From an uncultured Verrucomicrobiales bacterium (GTDB lineage Bacteria > Verrucomicrobiota > Verrucomicrobiia > Verrucomicrobiales > DEV007), in assembly GCA_938082635.1 (NCBI GenBank), contig CALLLI010000047.1:1-63823 (forward strand): DNA of 63,823 nt, given 5' to 3'. Within the stretch, counting starts at the first letter, position 1. The number at the start of each line of letters is the position of its first letter. Below are positions 51,187 through 60,538 of this stretch, one piece after another. The position numbers and the translations under genes are program-made. The notes below the pieces were generated by a model. It saw only the letters and a program-made list of their open reading frames with translations, searched no databases and was not told the origin of the DNA.

Positions 51187-51348
51187 ATGAATAGACTAGA
51201 TCCTCAAACCTCCATTCAGATTTCGAATCGCCTCAAGTCTCTCTTCGACAGCGCCCGCCGCTATCAACAACGTCGCTCACGCCCACTAACCCGCTCAATC
51301 ACACCTCGGAACTCCACACAGGAGCGCCAGCTAGAACTCGAGCTTTAA
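51187..51348 (+). CDS. Small basic protein, 53 aa, unknown
   Basis: The frame ATG 51187 to taa 51346-51348 encodes MNRLDPQTSIQISNRLKSLF and then a very Arg/Gln-rich remainder (SARRYQQRRSRPLTR) with an acidic end (RQLELEL). The first half could be an amphipathic helix. It is placed between aroD and the end of selB (opposite strand), following aroD by 55 bases, and could be co-transcribed with it. There is no SD and no family I recognise, but the frame is clean and fills the gap exactly. Confidence 0.42.
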   Translation: MNRLDPQTSIQISNRLKSLFDSARRYQQRRSRPLTRSITPRNSTQERQLELEL

Positions 51349-51356
51349 TTAGAGCG

Positions 51357-53321
51357 TTAGGCTTCCTGTTGTCGCAGGTAGCTCCGACTGAGCATGCGAA
51401 AATCTCCGGATCTTACCGTGACGCCTTGCTTGTCTAACCGATCCAGAATGGGCATCAGGATACGGCGCGTCGTTCCGATCGCCTGACGCAACTCGCTTAC
51501 CGTAGCTTTCTCGTTGGCCTTCATAAAAGCGACGACCGATTCCGTTGCTACGTCAAACGCTCCTGACAGAAGCGCACATTTATCCCCAAGATCGATGACT
51601 TCACCAGTCTCCATGAGGAAACGCAGCGCTTGTTGATCATTTGGCGTCGGCGCAAGTTCCTTGGGATTCGGTGGTTCAAGAGGCTCTTTCCTAAGATCTC
51701 TAAGAATACGATCCCCAGCCGCGCGCAACTCCGGTGGCAACGTTGGCCGGTGGTCCATGTGGCGCACAGCACTACCAATCTTACGAAAAGCGCCAGCACA
51801 AAGAGAATCAACCAGGACTTCAAACAGACTAGGCGAGGGCAGTTTAACGTCGACTTGTGCGCGTAGATCACGCAACGACAAGCCACCCTGGTCAGGATGC
51901 GACTGATGATAGTCCTTGATGACTTGAGCCACCTCGCGCATCACGTCCGCCCACCATCCCCGGTGCACAAGCCAACTTCCTACCGCCTCCACCTCTCCAG
52001 ACTCGCCTAAACTATCCACCACAGCCGCTACGGCTTCTGGTGAGAACGGAGATTGCCTCAAAAGCCCTTCTTTCATCACGGCATGATCCCGCTCTAGCAA
52101 AGTGCCTACCACAGTCTCGAGATTCATGGGTGCCGCTGCCCGGCCATTGAGAAAGGTCGTCTGCCCATCCGAACGAAAGCTCCCCTCACAAGGTGAGGTA
52201 TCCAGCACGACCCCTCCCGAGAGCGAGCTCGTCTTCGGCCAGTCCCGGATGACGTAGCCATCCCCATAGAACGCAAAGACCGGTTGATCAAAACGTAATT
52301 GCGCTAGACCTGACTGCCCCGGCATCATTGATCGCGATCCGCAGAAATACACCCTAGCAGAATGGCTAGCTCCACCATGATGCCAGCGAACACGTTGGCC
52401 ATTCTTGATGGGTTTGGCTGAAGCCGGCTGCCCCGGAATCTCACGAGCCGAACGTTCCATATAGACGTCCAACATAAGGCTCGTTTCACCCAAATTCGAG
52501 AACGTGACCACGTCACCCCGCCGCACTTGTTTGCGCTCCTGCTTGGCCACTCCCACATCTGTCAGGTTCACAGCGGTTCGCATTCCAGGTTGGGCCTTCT
52601 CCACATTTGCGTTGTGCGACTGCAAGTTACGAATCGACGTCTTCTCCCCTGACGGTTGCAGAACGGCAGCATCCCCCTTTGCCAAAACCCCACCCGTCAG
52701 CGTGCCGGTGACCACCGTACCCACCCCTTTCGGCGAGAACGCTCGGTCTACATGAAGACGAGGCTTCCCAAGATCGGGGCTAGGCTCCACATCCCGCAGC
52801 GCGATCGCAATGGCAGACCGGAGATCATCCAGCCCCTCGCCGCCAATGGCCGATACCGGGACGATCGGCGCGTCTTCAAAAACAGTCCCTAACAGTTGCT
52901 CTTGCACACCTAGAATGGCATCTGACGGATCAACCACCAAATCACTCTTTGTCAGGACAACAACCGCACGACGAACACCCAGATACTGAATAATCTGAAC
53001 ATGCTCCTCAGTCTGCGGCATCCAACGATCATCAGCCGCTACAATGATCAGCGCCAGATCGATCGACCCCACGCCCGCCACCATGTTCTTCACAAAGTCA
53101 GCGTGACCAGGCACATCCACAACGCCCAAACTACAAACCAATTCTCCATCATCCGGATCCGGAATATCCAGGTGGGCGAATCCCAGATCAATCGTCATGC
53201 CCCGCGCCCGTTCTTCCGGCAAACGATCCGGATCGGTACCCGTGAGCGCCTCGACCAAGGTGCTCTTCCCATGATCAATATGACCAGCCGTACCGACGAT
53301 GTAATGCTTCTTCTGCGCCAT
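51357..53321 (-). CDS. selB: Selenocysteine-specific elongation factor SelB
   Basis: 654 aa from ATG 53321. SelB carries Sec-tRNA to UGA codons marked by a SECIS hairpin. The G domain begins [18 protein letters not shown], with [30 protein letters not shown] and LTKSDLVV. The translation-factor beta barrels follow. The C-terminal 200 residues carry winged-helix repeats (SEEL-type; [32 protein letters not shown]) that bind SECIS RNA. The organism must therefore decode UGA as selenocysteine, yet no selA, selC or recognisable selenoprotein is in this window. Confidence 0.95.
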   Translation of the reverse strand: MAQKKHYIVGTAGHIDHGKSTLVEALTGTDPDRLPEERARGMTIDLGFAHLDIPDPDDGELVCSLGVVDVPGHADFVKNMVAGVGSIDLALIIVAADDRWMPQTEEHVQIIQYLGVRRAVVVLTKSDLVVDPSDAILGVQEQLLGTVFEDAPIVPVSAIGGEGLDDLRSAIAIALRDVEPSPDLGKPRLHVDRAFSPKGVGTVVTGTLTGGVLAKGDAAVLQPSGEKTSIRNLQSHNANVEKAQPGMRTAVNLTDVGVAKQERKQVRRGDVVTFSNLGETSLMLDVYMERSAREIPGQPASAKPIKNGQRVRWHHGGASHSARVYFCGSRSMMPGQSGLAQLRFDQPVFAFYGDGYVIRDWPKTSSLSGGVVLDTSPCEGSFRSDGQTTFLNGRAAAPMNLETVVGTLLERDHAVMKEGLLRQSPFSPEAVAAVVDSLGESGEVEAVGSWLVHRGWWADVMREVAQVIKDYHQSHPDQGGLSLRDLRAQVDVKLPSPSLFEVLVDSLCAGAFRKIGSAVRHMDHRPTLPPELRAAGDRILRDLRKEPLEPPNPKELAPTPNDQQALRFLMETGEVIDLGDKCALLSGAFDVATESVVAFMKANEKATVSELRQAIGTTRRILMPILDRLDKQGVTVRSGDFRMLSRSYLRQQEA

Positions 53322-53406
53322 GAGTGTGGGCCACTCAACGCACGCGACCCACACGCCTCAAGAGAAATCTCGTTTACCCCGCACCACAGCCCCTATATCT
53401 GAAGGC

Positions 53407-55491
53407 ATGGTATTCCGCCTATCCTTCTTGTCCTGCATACTGATGCATGCAACCGCAGCGCAAGACTGGACAGCCTACCACGGAGACAAGGCCGCTTCCC
53501 ACTACTCGCCCCTCGAGCAGATTCACAGACAGAACGTCGCCAAACTCGAGCCCGCCTGGATCTTTCGCACGGAAAGAACCGGAACCTTACAATGCAACCC
53601 GCTGATATTTAAAGGCAACGTCTACCTCGTTGACCAGGATCTACGCCTCCACGCACTCGAGGGCCGCACCGGCAAACTTATTTGGACATTCAGCGCCCCT
53701 AAAACGTCACGGGGCATTCAGCGCGGCCTCGCTCACTGGCAAGATCGCATCTTCATCTCAGTCGGACACCATCTCTACGCAGTGTCTATCGAAACTGGGG
53801 AAGCCATTCCTAGCTTTGGCGTGAATGGCAGAATCGATCTACGCCACGATCTTGACGTCGACCCTCAGATCTTTCCCGTCTCACTCCGCACCCCGGGAAT
53901 TGTCTACAAGGACATGCTCATCGTCGGCTCGAATCCCGGCGAGGGCCCTCAACTCACCGCCCCGGGCCATATCCGCGCGTTCGATGTGCGCACAGGCAAA
54001 CGACTCTGGATCTTTCACACCATCCCGCATCCAAACGAACCCGGTTACGACACTTGGTCACCTGACAGCTGGCAGAAAGTCGGTGCTGCCAATTGCTGGG
54101 GCGGCTTCTCTCTGGATGAGGATCGGGGTCTTGTCATCTTTGGCACAGGCTCAGCAGCGTACGATCACTTTGGTGGCAATCGGTTGGGCGATAACCTCTA
54201 CGCCAACTGCGTCGTCGCATTGAATGCAGCCACGGGCGATTACGTCTGGCACTATCAAGTCGTCCATCACGACCTCTGGGACTACGACATCCCGTGCCAA
54301 CCCAACCTCGTCACGGTCACCCATGGCGGCAAACGCATCGACGCCGTCGCCCAGTCCACCAAGATGGGTCACCTCTTCTTGCTAGACCGCGAAACCGGGA
54401 AACCACTCTTCCCCGTGGAGGAACGCCCCGTGCCACAGTCCACCATTCCTGGCGAAGTTAGCTCGCCCACCCAACCCTTCCCACTGAAACCGCCGCCCTA
54501 TTCAAAGCAGAGCTTCACACAGAACGACATCACCGATCTCAATCCAACCGCGACCAAGGCCGTCCAAGACTTCATCAACGAGAAGAACATGTTGTTAGGT
54601 GATGTCTTCATCCCGCCAGGCATCCGCCCGTCCATCGTCATGCCTCAATTCAACGGAGGCGGCGAATGGGGCGGCGCTGGCTACGATCCCAAGACAGGAT
54701 GGCTCTTCATCAATTCTAGCAATGAAGCCGAATGGCAATCCATGATCCCCGCCAAGCCTCGCAAAGGCATCACCAAGGGTCAGCTAGGACAGCGCCTCTA
54801 CCAAGCAATCTGCAGCCAGTGCCACGGCACCACCGCACTGCTTCCACAAGGATCTCCGCCACTCCCCTCACTTTCCACTGTCAGCAAACGCCTCACCGCC
54901 GAGCAAGTCAGCACCATTCTCAAAGACGGTCGCGGGCAAATGCCAAGCTTCGCAAGCCTAGCAGACATCGAACGTGACTCCATTATTTCCTATCTCTTTA
55001 ACCAGAAGACCAAGGACAAGATTCCACTCGACCAGCTCAACCAATCGTGGACTGACGACATTCCCTATCTGAGCACCGGACACCACGACTTCCGCGATCC
55101 CAAAGGTTTTCCCGTCAACAAACGCCCCTGGGGCACTCTCACCGCCATCGATCTCAATCAAGGCGAGCTCGCCTGGCAAGTTCCACTAGGCACTTATCCC
55201 GCACTAGAGAAACAAGATTTTCCTCCTACTGGCACTTTCAATATAGGCGGTCCGTTAGTCACCGCCGGTGGCCTCGTCTTCATCGGCGCCGCCATGGACG
55301 AACGCTTTCACGCCTTCGACAAAGACACTGGCAAACTCCTATGGGAGTATCAACTCGAAGCCGGCGGCTACGCCTCTCCCGCCAGCTATAGCATCGATGG
55401 CCAACAGTACATATTGATCGCCGCTGGAGGCGCTGGGAAATCCGGAACGAAAGCTGGCAACGCTTACTACAGTTTCGCATTGCCAAAATAG
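53407..55491 (+). CDS. Secreted PQQ quinoprotein dehydrogenase with nested cytochrome c domain
   Basis: 694 aa from ATG 53407, with a signal peptide (FRLSFLSCILMHATAAQ). A PQQ beta-propeller runs through the chain: repeats such as RLHALEGRTGKLIWTFSAP, IRAFDVRTGKRLWIF, VALNAATGDYVWHYQ, and a final GKLLWEYQLEAGGYASP. A c-type cytochrome with haem motif CSQCH (about residue 470) is inserted between blades and closes with GQMPSF (Met ligand). This layout fits membrane or periplasmic quinohaemoproteins that oxidise sugars or alcohols. HDLWDYDIPCQPNL contains the PQQ-binding disulfide-type context. The substrate is unknown. Confidence 0.9.
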   Translation: MVFRLSFLSCILMHATAAQDWTAYHGDKAASHYSPLEQIHRQNVAKLEPAWIFRTERTGTLQCNPLIFKGNVYLVDQDLRLHALEGRTGKLIWTFSAPKTSRGIQRGLAHWQDRIFISVGHHLYAVSIETGEAIPSFGVNGRIDLRHDLDVDPQIFPVSLRTPGIVYKDMLIVGSNPGEGPQLTAPGHIRAFDVRTGKRLWIFHTIPHPNEPGYDTWSPDSWQKVGAANCWGGFSLDEDRGLVIFGTGSAAYDHFGGNRLGDNLYANCVVALNAATGDYVWHYQVVHHDLWDYDIPCQPNLVTVTHGGKRIDAVAQSTKMGHLFLLDRETGKPLFPVEERPVPQSTIPGEVSSPTQPFPLKPPPYSKQSFTQNDITDLNPTATKAVQDFINEKNMLLGDVFIPPGIRPSIVMPQFNGGGEWGGAGYDPKTGWLFINSSNEAEWQSMIPAKPRKGITKGQLGQRLYQAICSQCHGTTALLPQGSPPLPSLSTVSKRLTAEQVSTILKDGRGQMPSFASLADIERDSIISYLFNQKTKDKIPLDQLNQSWTDDIPYLSTGHHDFRDPKGFPVNKRPWGTLTAIDLNQGELAWQVPLGTYPALEKQDFPPTGTFNIGGPLVTAGGLVFIGAAMDERFHAFDKDTGKLLWEYQLEAGGYASPASYSIDGQQYILIAAGGAGKSGTKAGNAYYSFALPK

Positions 55492-55517
55492 CCCCGAAGC
55501 AGTCTTCTCCACTTCAA

Positions 55518-57338
55518 ATGAACATCCTCGGGATCTCCGCCTTCTACCACGACTCAGCCGCTGCGCTCATCGTGAATGGCAAGATCGCCGCGGCCGCCCA
55601 AGAAGAACGGTTCTCGCGAATCAAACACGATGCCGCTTTCCCTGCTCAGGCTGTCGATTACTGCCTAAAAGAAGCTGGCATCACGGCAGAGCAGATCGAC
55701 TTTGTCGCGTTCTACGAGAAACCATTACTCAAGTTTGATCGCCTGTTAGAAACCTACCTTTCATTTGCACCAGCAGGATTCCGCAGTTTCAAGATGGCCT
55801 TGCCCATCTGGCTGAAACAGAAACTCTACCTCCGCCGAGAAATGAATCGCGGCCTCAAGGGAAAGTACAAGGGCCGTTACGTATTTACAGAACACCACGA
55901 GTCTCACGCCGCCAGCGCCTTCTTTCCGAGCCCTTTTAAAGAAGCCGCCATCCTAACGGTGGACGGTGTGGGTGAATGGGCCACGACCACTTACGGAATC
56001 GGTAAAGGAAACAAGGTCGACCTACACGAAGAGATCCGTTTCCCCAACTCGCTTGGCCTCCTCTACTCCGCCTTCACCTACTACTGCGGCTTCAAAGTGA
56101 ATAGTGGTGAGTACAAGCTCATGGGACTCGCCCCTTATGGAGAGCCCGTGCATGTGGACAAGATTCGCGAGCTCGTCGATGTCCGTGAAGACGGCTCTTT
56201 CCGTCTCGACCTGAAGTATTTCAACTTCTGTCAGGGCCTCACCATGACCAATCCCGCCTTCGATGCGCTGCTGGGACAGCCCCATCGTGAAGCCGAAGCC
56301 GAGTTGACCACCTTCTACATGGATGTGGCGGCGAGTATCCAAGCCGTGACTGAGGAGATCATGCTGAAGCTAGGCCGCCATGTGCATGTGCAAACCGGTC
56401 AGAAGAAGCTCTGCCTTGCTGGTGGCGTGGCCCTAAACTGTGTCGCCAATGGCCGCCTCTTGCGAGAGGGTCCGTTTGACGATATCTGGATCCAGCCCGC
56501 TGCCGGTGACGCTGGAGGTGCCCTCGGCGCAGCACAATTCGTCTGGCATCAGTTGTTAGACAACCCACGATCTGAAACTTCACAGCAAGGGGCCAGCTAC
56601 TTCGGTCCCAATTTCTCGGATGCTGAGGTCACCAGCTTTCTCGATAGCCAAGAGGCCGCCTATAAAACGGCGCCCGACGACGCCACACTGTGTAAGGAAG
56701 TCGCCAGCCTGATCGCAGACGAACAAGTCATCGGCTGGTTTCAAGGACGCATGGAATTCGGCCCTCGCGCATTGGGAGCCCGCAGCATCTTGGGAGACGC
56801 TCGTTCCGAGTCCATGCAGAAGACGATGAACTTGAAGATCAAGTTTCGTGAATCCTTCCGCCCCTTTGCCCCCGTCATTCTACGAGAGCGCGTCGCCGAC
56901 TACTTCCAGATGCGCCCGGATGAAGACAGCCCTTACATGCTACTTGTCGCCCCAGTCAATGAAGACAAACTCTTGCCCGGCCGAAATCCTAACTCAAAGG
57001 GCTTGGATCAGATCCATGCCAAACGTTCGATCATCCCAGCGGTCACTCACGTCGATCACACGGCCCGCGTCCAAACGACCGACAAAGAACGGCACGGACT
57101 CTATCATCAGCTTATTGAGACTTTCGAAGCCCAGACCGGCTCCCCTGTCTTGATCAACACCAGCTTCAACGTCCGCGGCGAGCCCATTGTCTGTACACCC
57201 GAAGAAGCCTATCATTGCTTCATGGGCACCGACATGGATGTCCTTGTGCTCGGTCATCTCATCCTAAAGAAGGCTGATCAGCCCTCGAAGAACCTTCCGG
57301 CGCGGGAAGACTATCTCGCTCAGTTCCCCCTCGACTAA
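55518..57338 (+). CDS. NodU/CmcH-family carbamoyltransferase
   Basis: 606 aa. It moves a carbamoyl group from carbamoyl phosphate to a hydroxyl on a sugar or other small molecule. The start MNILGISAFYHDSAAALIV holds the family's GIsaf.HDsaa motif, EEHHESHAASAFFPSPF-type ligands appear as TEHHESHAASAFF (about residue 128), and LCLAGGVALNCVANG (about 296) and QGRMEFGPRALGARSIL (about 413) follow. The C-terminal YrdC-like part is complete. SxtJ-family and DUF5989 genes follow at 8- and 9-base gaps, a recurring trio. The substrate is unknown. Confidence 0.94.
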   Translation: MNILGISAFYHDSAAALIVNGKIAAAAQEERFSRIKHDAAFPAQAVDYCLKEAGITAEQIDFVAFYEKPLLKFDRLLETYLSFAPAGFRSFKMALPIWLKQKLYLRREMNRGLKGKYKGRYVFTEHHESHAASAFFPSPFKEAAILTVDGVGEWATTTYGIGKGNKVDLHEEIRFPNSLGLLYSAFTYYCGFKVNSGEYKLMGLAPYGEPVHVDKIRELVDVREDGSFRLDLKYFNFCQGLTMTNPAFDALLGQPHREAEAELTTFYMDVAASIQAVTEEIMLKLGRHVHVQTGQKKLCLAGGVALNCVANGRLLREGPFDDIWIQPAAGDAGGALGAAQFVWHQLLDNPRSETSQQGASYFGPNFSDAEVTSFLDSQEAAYKTAPDDATLCKEVASLIADEQVIGWFQGRMEFGPRALGARSILGDARSESMQKTMNLKIKFRESFRPFAPVILRERVADYFQMRPDEDSPYMLLVAPVNEDKLLPGRNPNSKGLDQIHAKRSIIPAVTHVDHTARVQTTDKERHGLYHQLIETFEAQTGSPVLINTSFNVRGEPIVCTPEEAYHCFMGTDMDVLVLGHLILKKADQPSKNLPAREDYLAQFPLD

Positions 57339-57346
57339 CATTCGTT

Positions 57347-57751
57347 ATGATCACCATCGATTGGAAACCCTCGCCGCGTAAGCTCAGGCAATTTGCCCTC
57401 GCCTCCATCATCGGCTTTCCCCTCCTCGGATTGCTCTTTGGCAGATTGTTCTCCTTGGATCTCCTAACAGGGAGCATCATCCTGGGTGCCATCGTCTGTG
57501 TCGTTGGCCTTCTGTTTCCGCGCGGCGTGCTGCCCATTTATTTGCTACTTATTGCCCTCACCTTTCCCATCAGGCTAGCCGTTAGTTGGATCGCGTTGCC
57601 CCTTGTCTACTACGGAGTCTTCACACCCATCGCCTTAGGACTCAAGCTTCTGGGCAAAGATCCTATGGACCGCCAACTTAGAACCGGTGATACTTACTGG
57701 ATAAAGCGCAAACCGGCACCGTCTGCCGCCAACTACTACAAACAGTTCTAG
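57347..57751 (+). CDS. SxtJ-family membrane protein
   Basis: 134 aa with three or four membrane helices: IIGFPLLGLLFGRLF, IILGAIVCVVGLLFP, LPIYLLLIALTFPIRL and ALPLVYYGVFTPIAL. SxtJ-type proteins are named from saxitoxin clusters but occur widely next to carbamoyltransferases; their role is unknown. The conserved end (LRTGDTYWIKRKPAP, then YYKQF) is typical. It starts 8 bases after the carbamoyltransferase and is followed after 9 bases by the DUF5989 gene. Confidence 0.86.
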   Translation: MITIDWKPSPRKLRQFALASIIGFPLLGLLFGRLFSLDLLTGSIILGAIVCVVGLLFPRGVLPIYLLLIALTFPIRLAVSWIALPLVYYGVFTPIALGLKLLGKDPMDRQLRTGDTYWIKRKPAPSAANYYKQF

Positions 57752-57760
57752 CACCACACC

Positions 57761-57964
57761 ATGTCCGAGAAGAATCCCCAGAAAGACGAGTTCCTCAAAG
57801 CGAGTAAAGAGAAAGATAGCAGTCTCGTAGCTGAGTTCATCGGGTTCATGAAAGAGAACAAGAAATGGTGGCTTGCTCCCATCCTCATCGTATTGCTTGC
57901 TCTAGGCACCCTAGCCATGCTGGGCGGCAGCGGCGTGGCCCCGTTCATCTACTCCCTCTTTTAA
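57761..57964 (+). CDS. DUF5989-family small membrane protein
   Basis: 67 aa. A charged N-terminal 30 residues (SEKNPQKDEFLKASKEKD) is followed by FIGFMKENKKWWLAPILIVLL and one membrane helix ending GGSGVAPFIYSLF, the DUF5989 pattern. These small proteins accompany SxtJ and carbamoyltransferases in many bacteria, function unknown. It closes the three-gene unit. Confidence 0.84.
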   Translation: MSEKNPQKDEFLKASKEKDSSLVAEFIGFMKENKKWWLAPILIVLLALGTLAMLGGSGVAPFIYSLF

Positions 57965-58035
57965 CGAGAGGCTCGGGTGTGGCAATATAGCGAAAGAGAA
58001 GTGACAGGCCCACCAGAGCCCGTCTAGGTTGCCCC

Positions 58036-58833
58036 ATGCGATTCCTTCTACTCCTGAGCCTTGCCCTCGGCCTTACAGCCACCCACGCAGAAGATGCCCC
58101 CACGCCTCTCCCGGGGGCCCATGCCCACAACGACTACAAGCATACGAGACCGTTGGAGGACGCCCTTTCTCACGGTTTCCAAAGCGTCGAGGCCGACGTC
58201 TTCCTCATCGATGGACGACTCCTGGTGGCTCACGACCTTCATGAAGTGAAACCAGAACGCACCCTTCAGGCGCTCTACCTGAATCCTCTTAAGGAACGCG
58301 CGCGCAAACACAACGGGCACATTTACGCAAAGAGTCAGGAGCCGTTCTACCTGCTCATCGACCTAAAATCAGAGGGAGAGCCCACCTACCGTGCGTTACA
58401 CCAAACGCTCACGCAGTATCAGAACATACTCACGGAATTCAAGGACTCTCAAACGGAGCGCAAATCCGTCACCGTGATTGTGTCAGGCAACCGACCAGCC
58501 GAGCTCCTTGCTTCCCTGAAACCACGTCTTGCTGGCCGCGATGGCCGATTGGGTGATCTTGAGACGGCAAACCCGCAGCTCACTCCGTGGATCAGTGACA
58601 ACTGGCGCTCACATTTCAAATGGAGAGGTACCGGTGAAGTCACTCAAGCTGATCGCGACAAGCTCAAGACAATCTTGACCCGCGCCCACGAGCGGAAGCT
58701 ACAAGTGCGCTTCTGGGCGATCCCCGATAAGATCGAATCCTGGCAACTCATGCGCGAACACCACGTCGACTTCATCAACACGGATCAGTTAGGCGAACTA
58801 AGCGCGTTTCTCAGTCAGCCTTCGACGAACTAA
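58036..58833 (+). CDS. Secreted PI-PLC-like phosphodiesterase
   Basis: 265 aa. A signal peptide (FLLLLSLALGLTATHAE) precedes a TIM-barrel-like phosphodiesterase domain: AHAHNDYKHTRPLEDAL (His-Asn pair), GFQSVEADVFLIDGRLLVAHD (Glu-Asp and His-Asp metal/catalytic residues), and a final RFWAIPDKIESW ... VDFINTDQ. The pattern fits the phosphatidylinositol-specific phospholipase C / glycerophosphodiesterase superfamily. Its last 23 bases overlap the end of the NuoEF-like gene on the other strand. It follows the DUF5989 gene by 71 bases. Confidence 0.85.
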   Translation: MRFLLLLSLALGLTATHAEDAPTPLPGAHAHNDYKHTRPLEDALSHGFQSVEADVFLIDGRLLVAHDLHEVKPERTLQALYLNPLKERARKHNGHIYAKSQEPFYLLIDLKSEGEPTYRALHQTLTQYQNILTEFKDSQTERKSVTVIVSGNRPAELLASLKPRLAGRDGRLGDLETANPQLTPWISDNWRSHFKWRGTGEVTQADRDKLKTILTRAHERKLQVRFWAIPDKIESWQLMREHHVDFINTDQLGELSAFLSQPSTN

Positions 58834-60490
58834 CATGCTTCTCCACATCTTCGGAGAAGTAACGTAAGAGACTCTCAGTGACATGGGGAGCCGCCATGCC
58901 TAGGCCGCAGGCGCTGGTCGCTTTCATGGTGGAACCGATATCCTCAACCTCCTCTTTCCACGCCGCAAGATCACCCGGACCCGCGCCACCATTTAGGCGT
59001 TCCGTCAGGCGCTGGGTGCCGATGCGGCAAGGGAAACACTTGCCACAGGATTCATGCGCGAAGAACTCCATGGCACCATGCGCGACCTCAACCATGTCTC
59101 GCGTATCATCGAAGACCATGATGCCGCCCGCCCCTAAGAACGAGCCTTTCGCGCGAATGCAGGATTCATCCAGCGTCACATCAATATCATCTCCTGCCAG
59201 AAAACCTCCTGACAAACCAGCCATCGTCACCGCCTGGATCGTACGGCCCTCTAAGGGGCCACCAGCCCACTCATAGAGAAGCTTCTCTAGAGGGAACCCG
59301 AAAGGCACCTCATAGTTCCCAGGACGCTGCACGTCGCCTGACAAACTAATCACTTTCGTCCCAGCGCGTTCTCCCAGGCCGAGCCCCCGATACCACCCCG
59401 CACCGAGCCGTGCAATTTGCGAAGCCGAAGCTAACGTTTCCACATTATTCACCACAGTCGGCAAGTCCTCATAGCCATGCGTGACGGGAAATGGCGGCTT
59501 ATTGCGCGGGAAAGGATGTTTTCCTTCCAGGCTATTGAGTAACGAACCTTCTTCACCGCAGATGTAAGCTCCGGCTCCACGACGGATGTAGAGATGGAAA
59601 TCAAAGCTCTTCCCCTGAATGCCATCTCCTAACAAACCTGCCGCTTGAGCCTCATCGATCGCCGTTTGCAAGATCCCTTCAATCTCTGGGTACTCATAAC
59701 GCAGATAGATGAAACCCTGCGGCGCGCCTGTCGCATAGGCCGCGAGAATCATGCCTTCTATCAACGCATGCGGATCTCGCTCCATGATTGTGCGATCCTT
59801 GAAACAGCCCGGCTCACCCTCGTCCGCATTGCAAACAATCGACTTCGGTTCGCCTGGCGCCTCGGCCACGGCTTTCCATTTCACCCCGGTCGGAAACCCA
59901 GCACCACCACGCCCCGCAAGCTTGGAATCGCTAATCAGTTCAACGAGCTCTTCTGGCGTTCCTGCTAAAGCCTTCTTGAGCCCCTCGTAGCCTCCGCTTG
60001 ATTGATACCCCGCTAGGGTCGCACGACCATCCTCACGGATGTGCCGAAAGACGCACTCTTCCAACTTTCCAGGATTCGGCGCAGGCATGGGTGAAGGCAG
60101 CTGCTTCAGCTCATCCTTAGTCGTCCCCACCAACACGCGATCTCCCCAAATGACAGGCACGGGTTCATCGCAACGTCCAGCACATGGCATCGGCGTGGCA
60201 CCCTCAGCCTTGAGCGACTCTAACAGTTCATTTCCACCACGCTTGCAGCAAATGTTTCCCGTGCAGACACGTGGCGCATTCTTTCCAGGCGCCTCTCGTG
60301 AAAAATGATGATAGAACGTCACCGTCCCGTAAAGTTCGGCCAGAGGGATCTTCAGCGCTCCTGACACGGCCCGAATGGACGACTCCGCAAGGTGGCCGTC
60401 CCGGTCATGAAACGCATGCAACATAGGAAGCAGCGGCGCAGGCGCCGTTTGCCAAGCATCGATGAGTTGCTGATCAGAATCGGAAATCAT
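58811..60490 (-). CDS. NuoE-NuoF fusion (FdsB/HoxF-like diaphorase)
   Basis: 559 aa. The N-terminal 150 residues are NuoE-like with a [2Fe-2S] Cys set (RVCTGNICCKRGG, then PCAGRCDEPVPV). The NuoF part has the FMN/NADH motifs GRGGAGFPTGVKWKA (about 196), VCNADEGEPGCFKDR (about 222), GAGAYICGEEGSLLNSLEG (about 315), and a [4Fe-4S] site ESCGKCFPCRIGTQRL near the end. It lacks the extra C-terminal ferredoxin domain of some HoxF proteins. Such fusions are the NADH-reacting module of NAD-linked formate dehydrogenases or hydrogenases. No catalytic subunit is adjacent; the acyltransferase gene is 48 bases upstream. Confidence 0.9.
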   Translation of the reverse strand: MISDSDQQLIDAWQTAPAPLLPMLHAFHDRDGHLAESSIRAVSGALKIPLAELYGTVTFYHHFSREAPGKNAPRVCTGNICCKRGGNELLESLKAEGATPMPCAGRCDEPVPVIWGDRVLVGTTKDELKQLPSPMPAPNPGKLEECVFRHIREDGRATLAGYQSSGGYEGLKKALAGTPEELVELISDSKLAGRGGAGFPTGVKWKAVAEAPGEPKSIVCNADEGEPGCFKDRTIMERDPHALIEGMILAAYATGAPQGFIYLRYEYPEIEGILQTAIDEAQAAGLLGDGIQGKSFDFHLYIRRGAGAYICGEEGSLLNSLEGKHPFPRNKPPFPVTHGYEDLPTVVNNVETLASASQIARLGAGWYRGLGLGERAGTKVISLSGDVQRPGNYEVPFGFPLEKLLYEWAGGPLEGRTIQAVTMAGLSGGFLAGDDIDVTLDESCIRAKGSFLGAGGIMVFDDTRDMVEVAHGAMEFFAHESCGKCFPCRIGTQRLTERLNGGAGPGDLAAWKEEVEDIGSTMKATSACGLGMAAPHVTESLLRYFSEDVEKHVSSSKAD

Positions 60491-60538
60491 AGGGCAAACT
60501 TAGAACCACATTCTCGCCGTGGAAAGACTGAATCCGAC

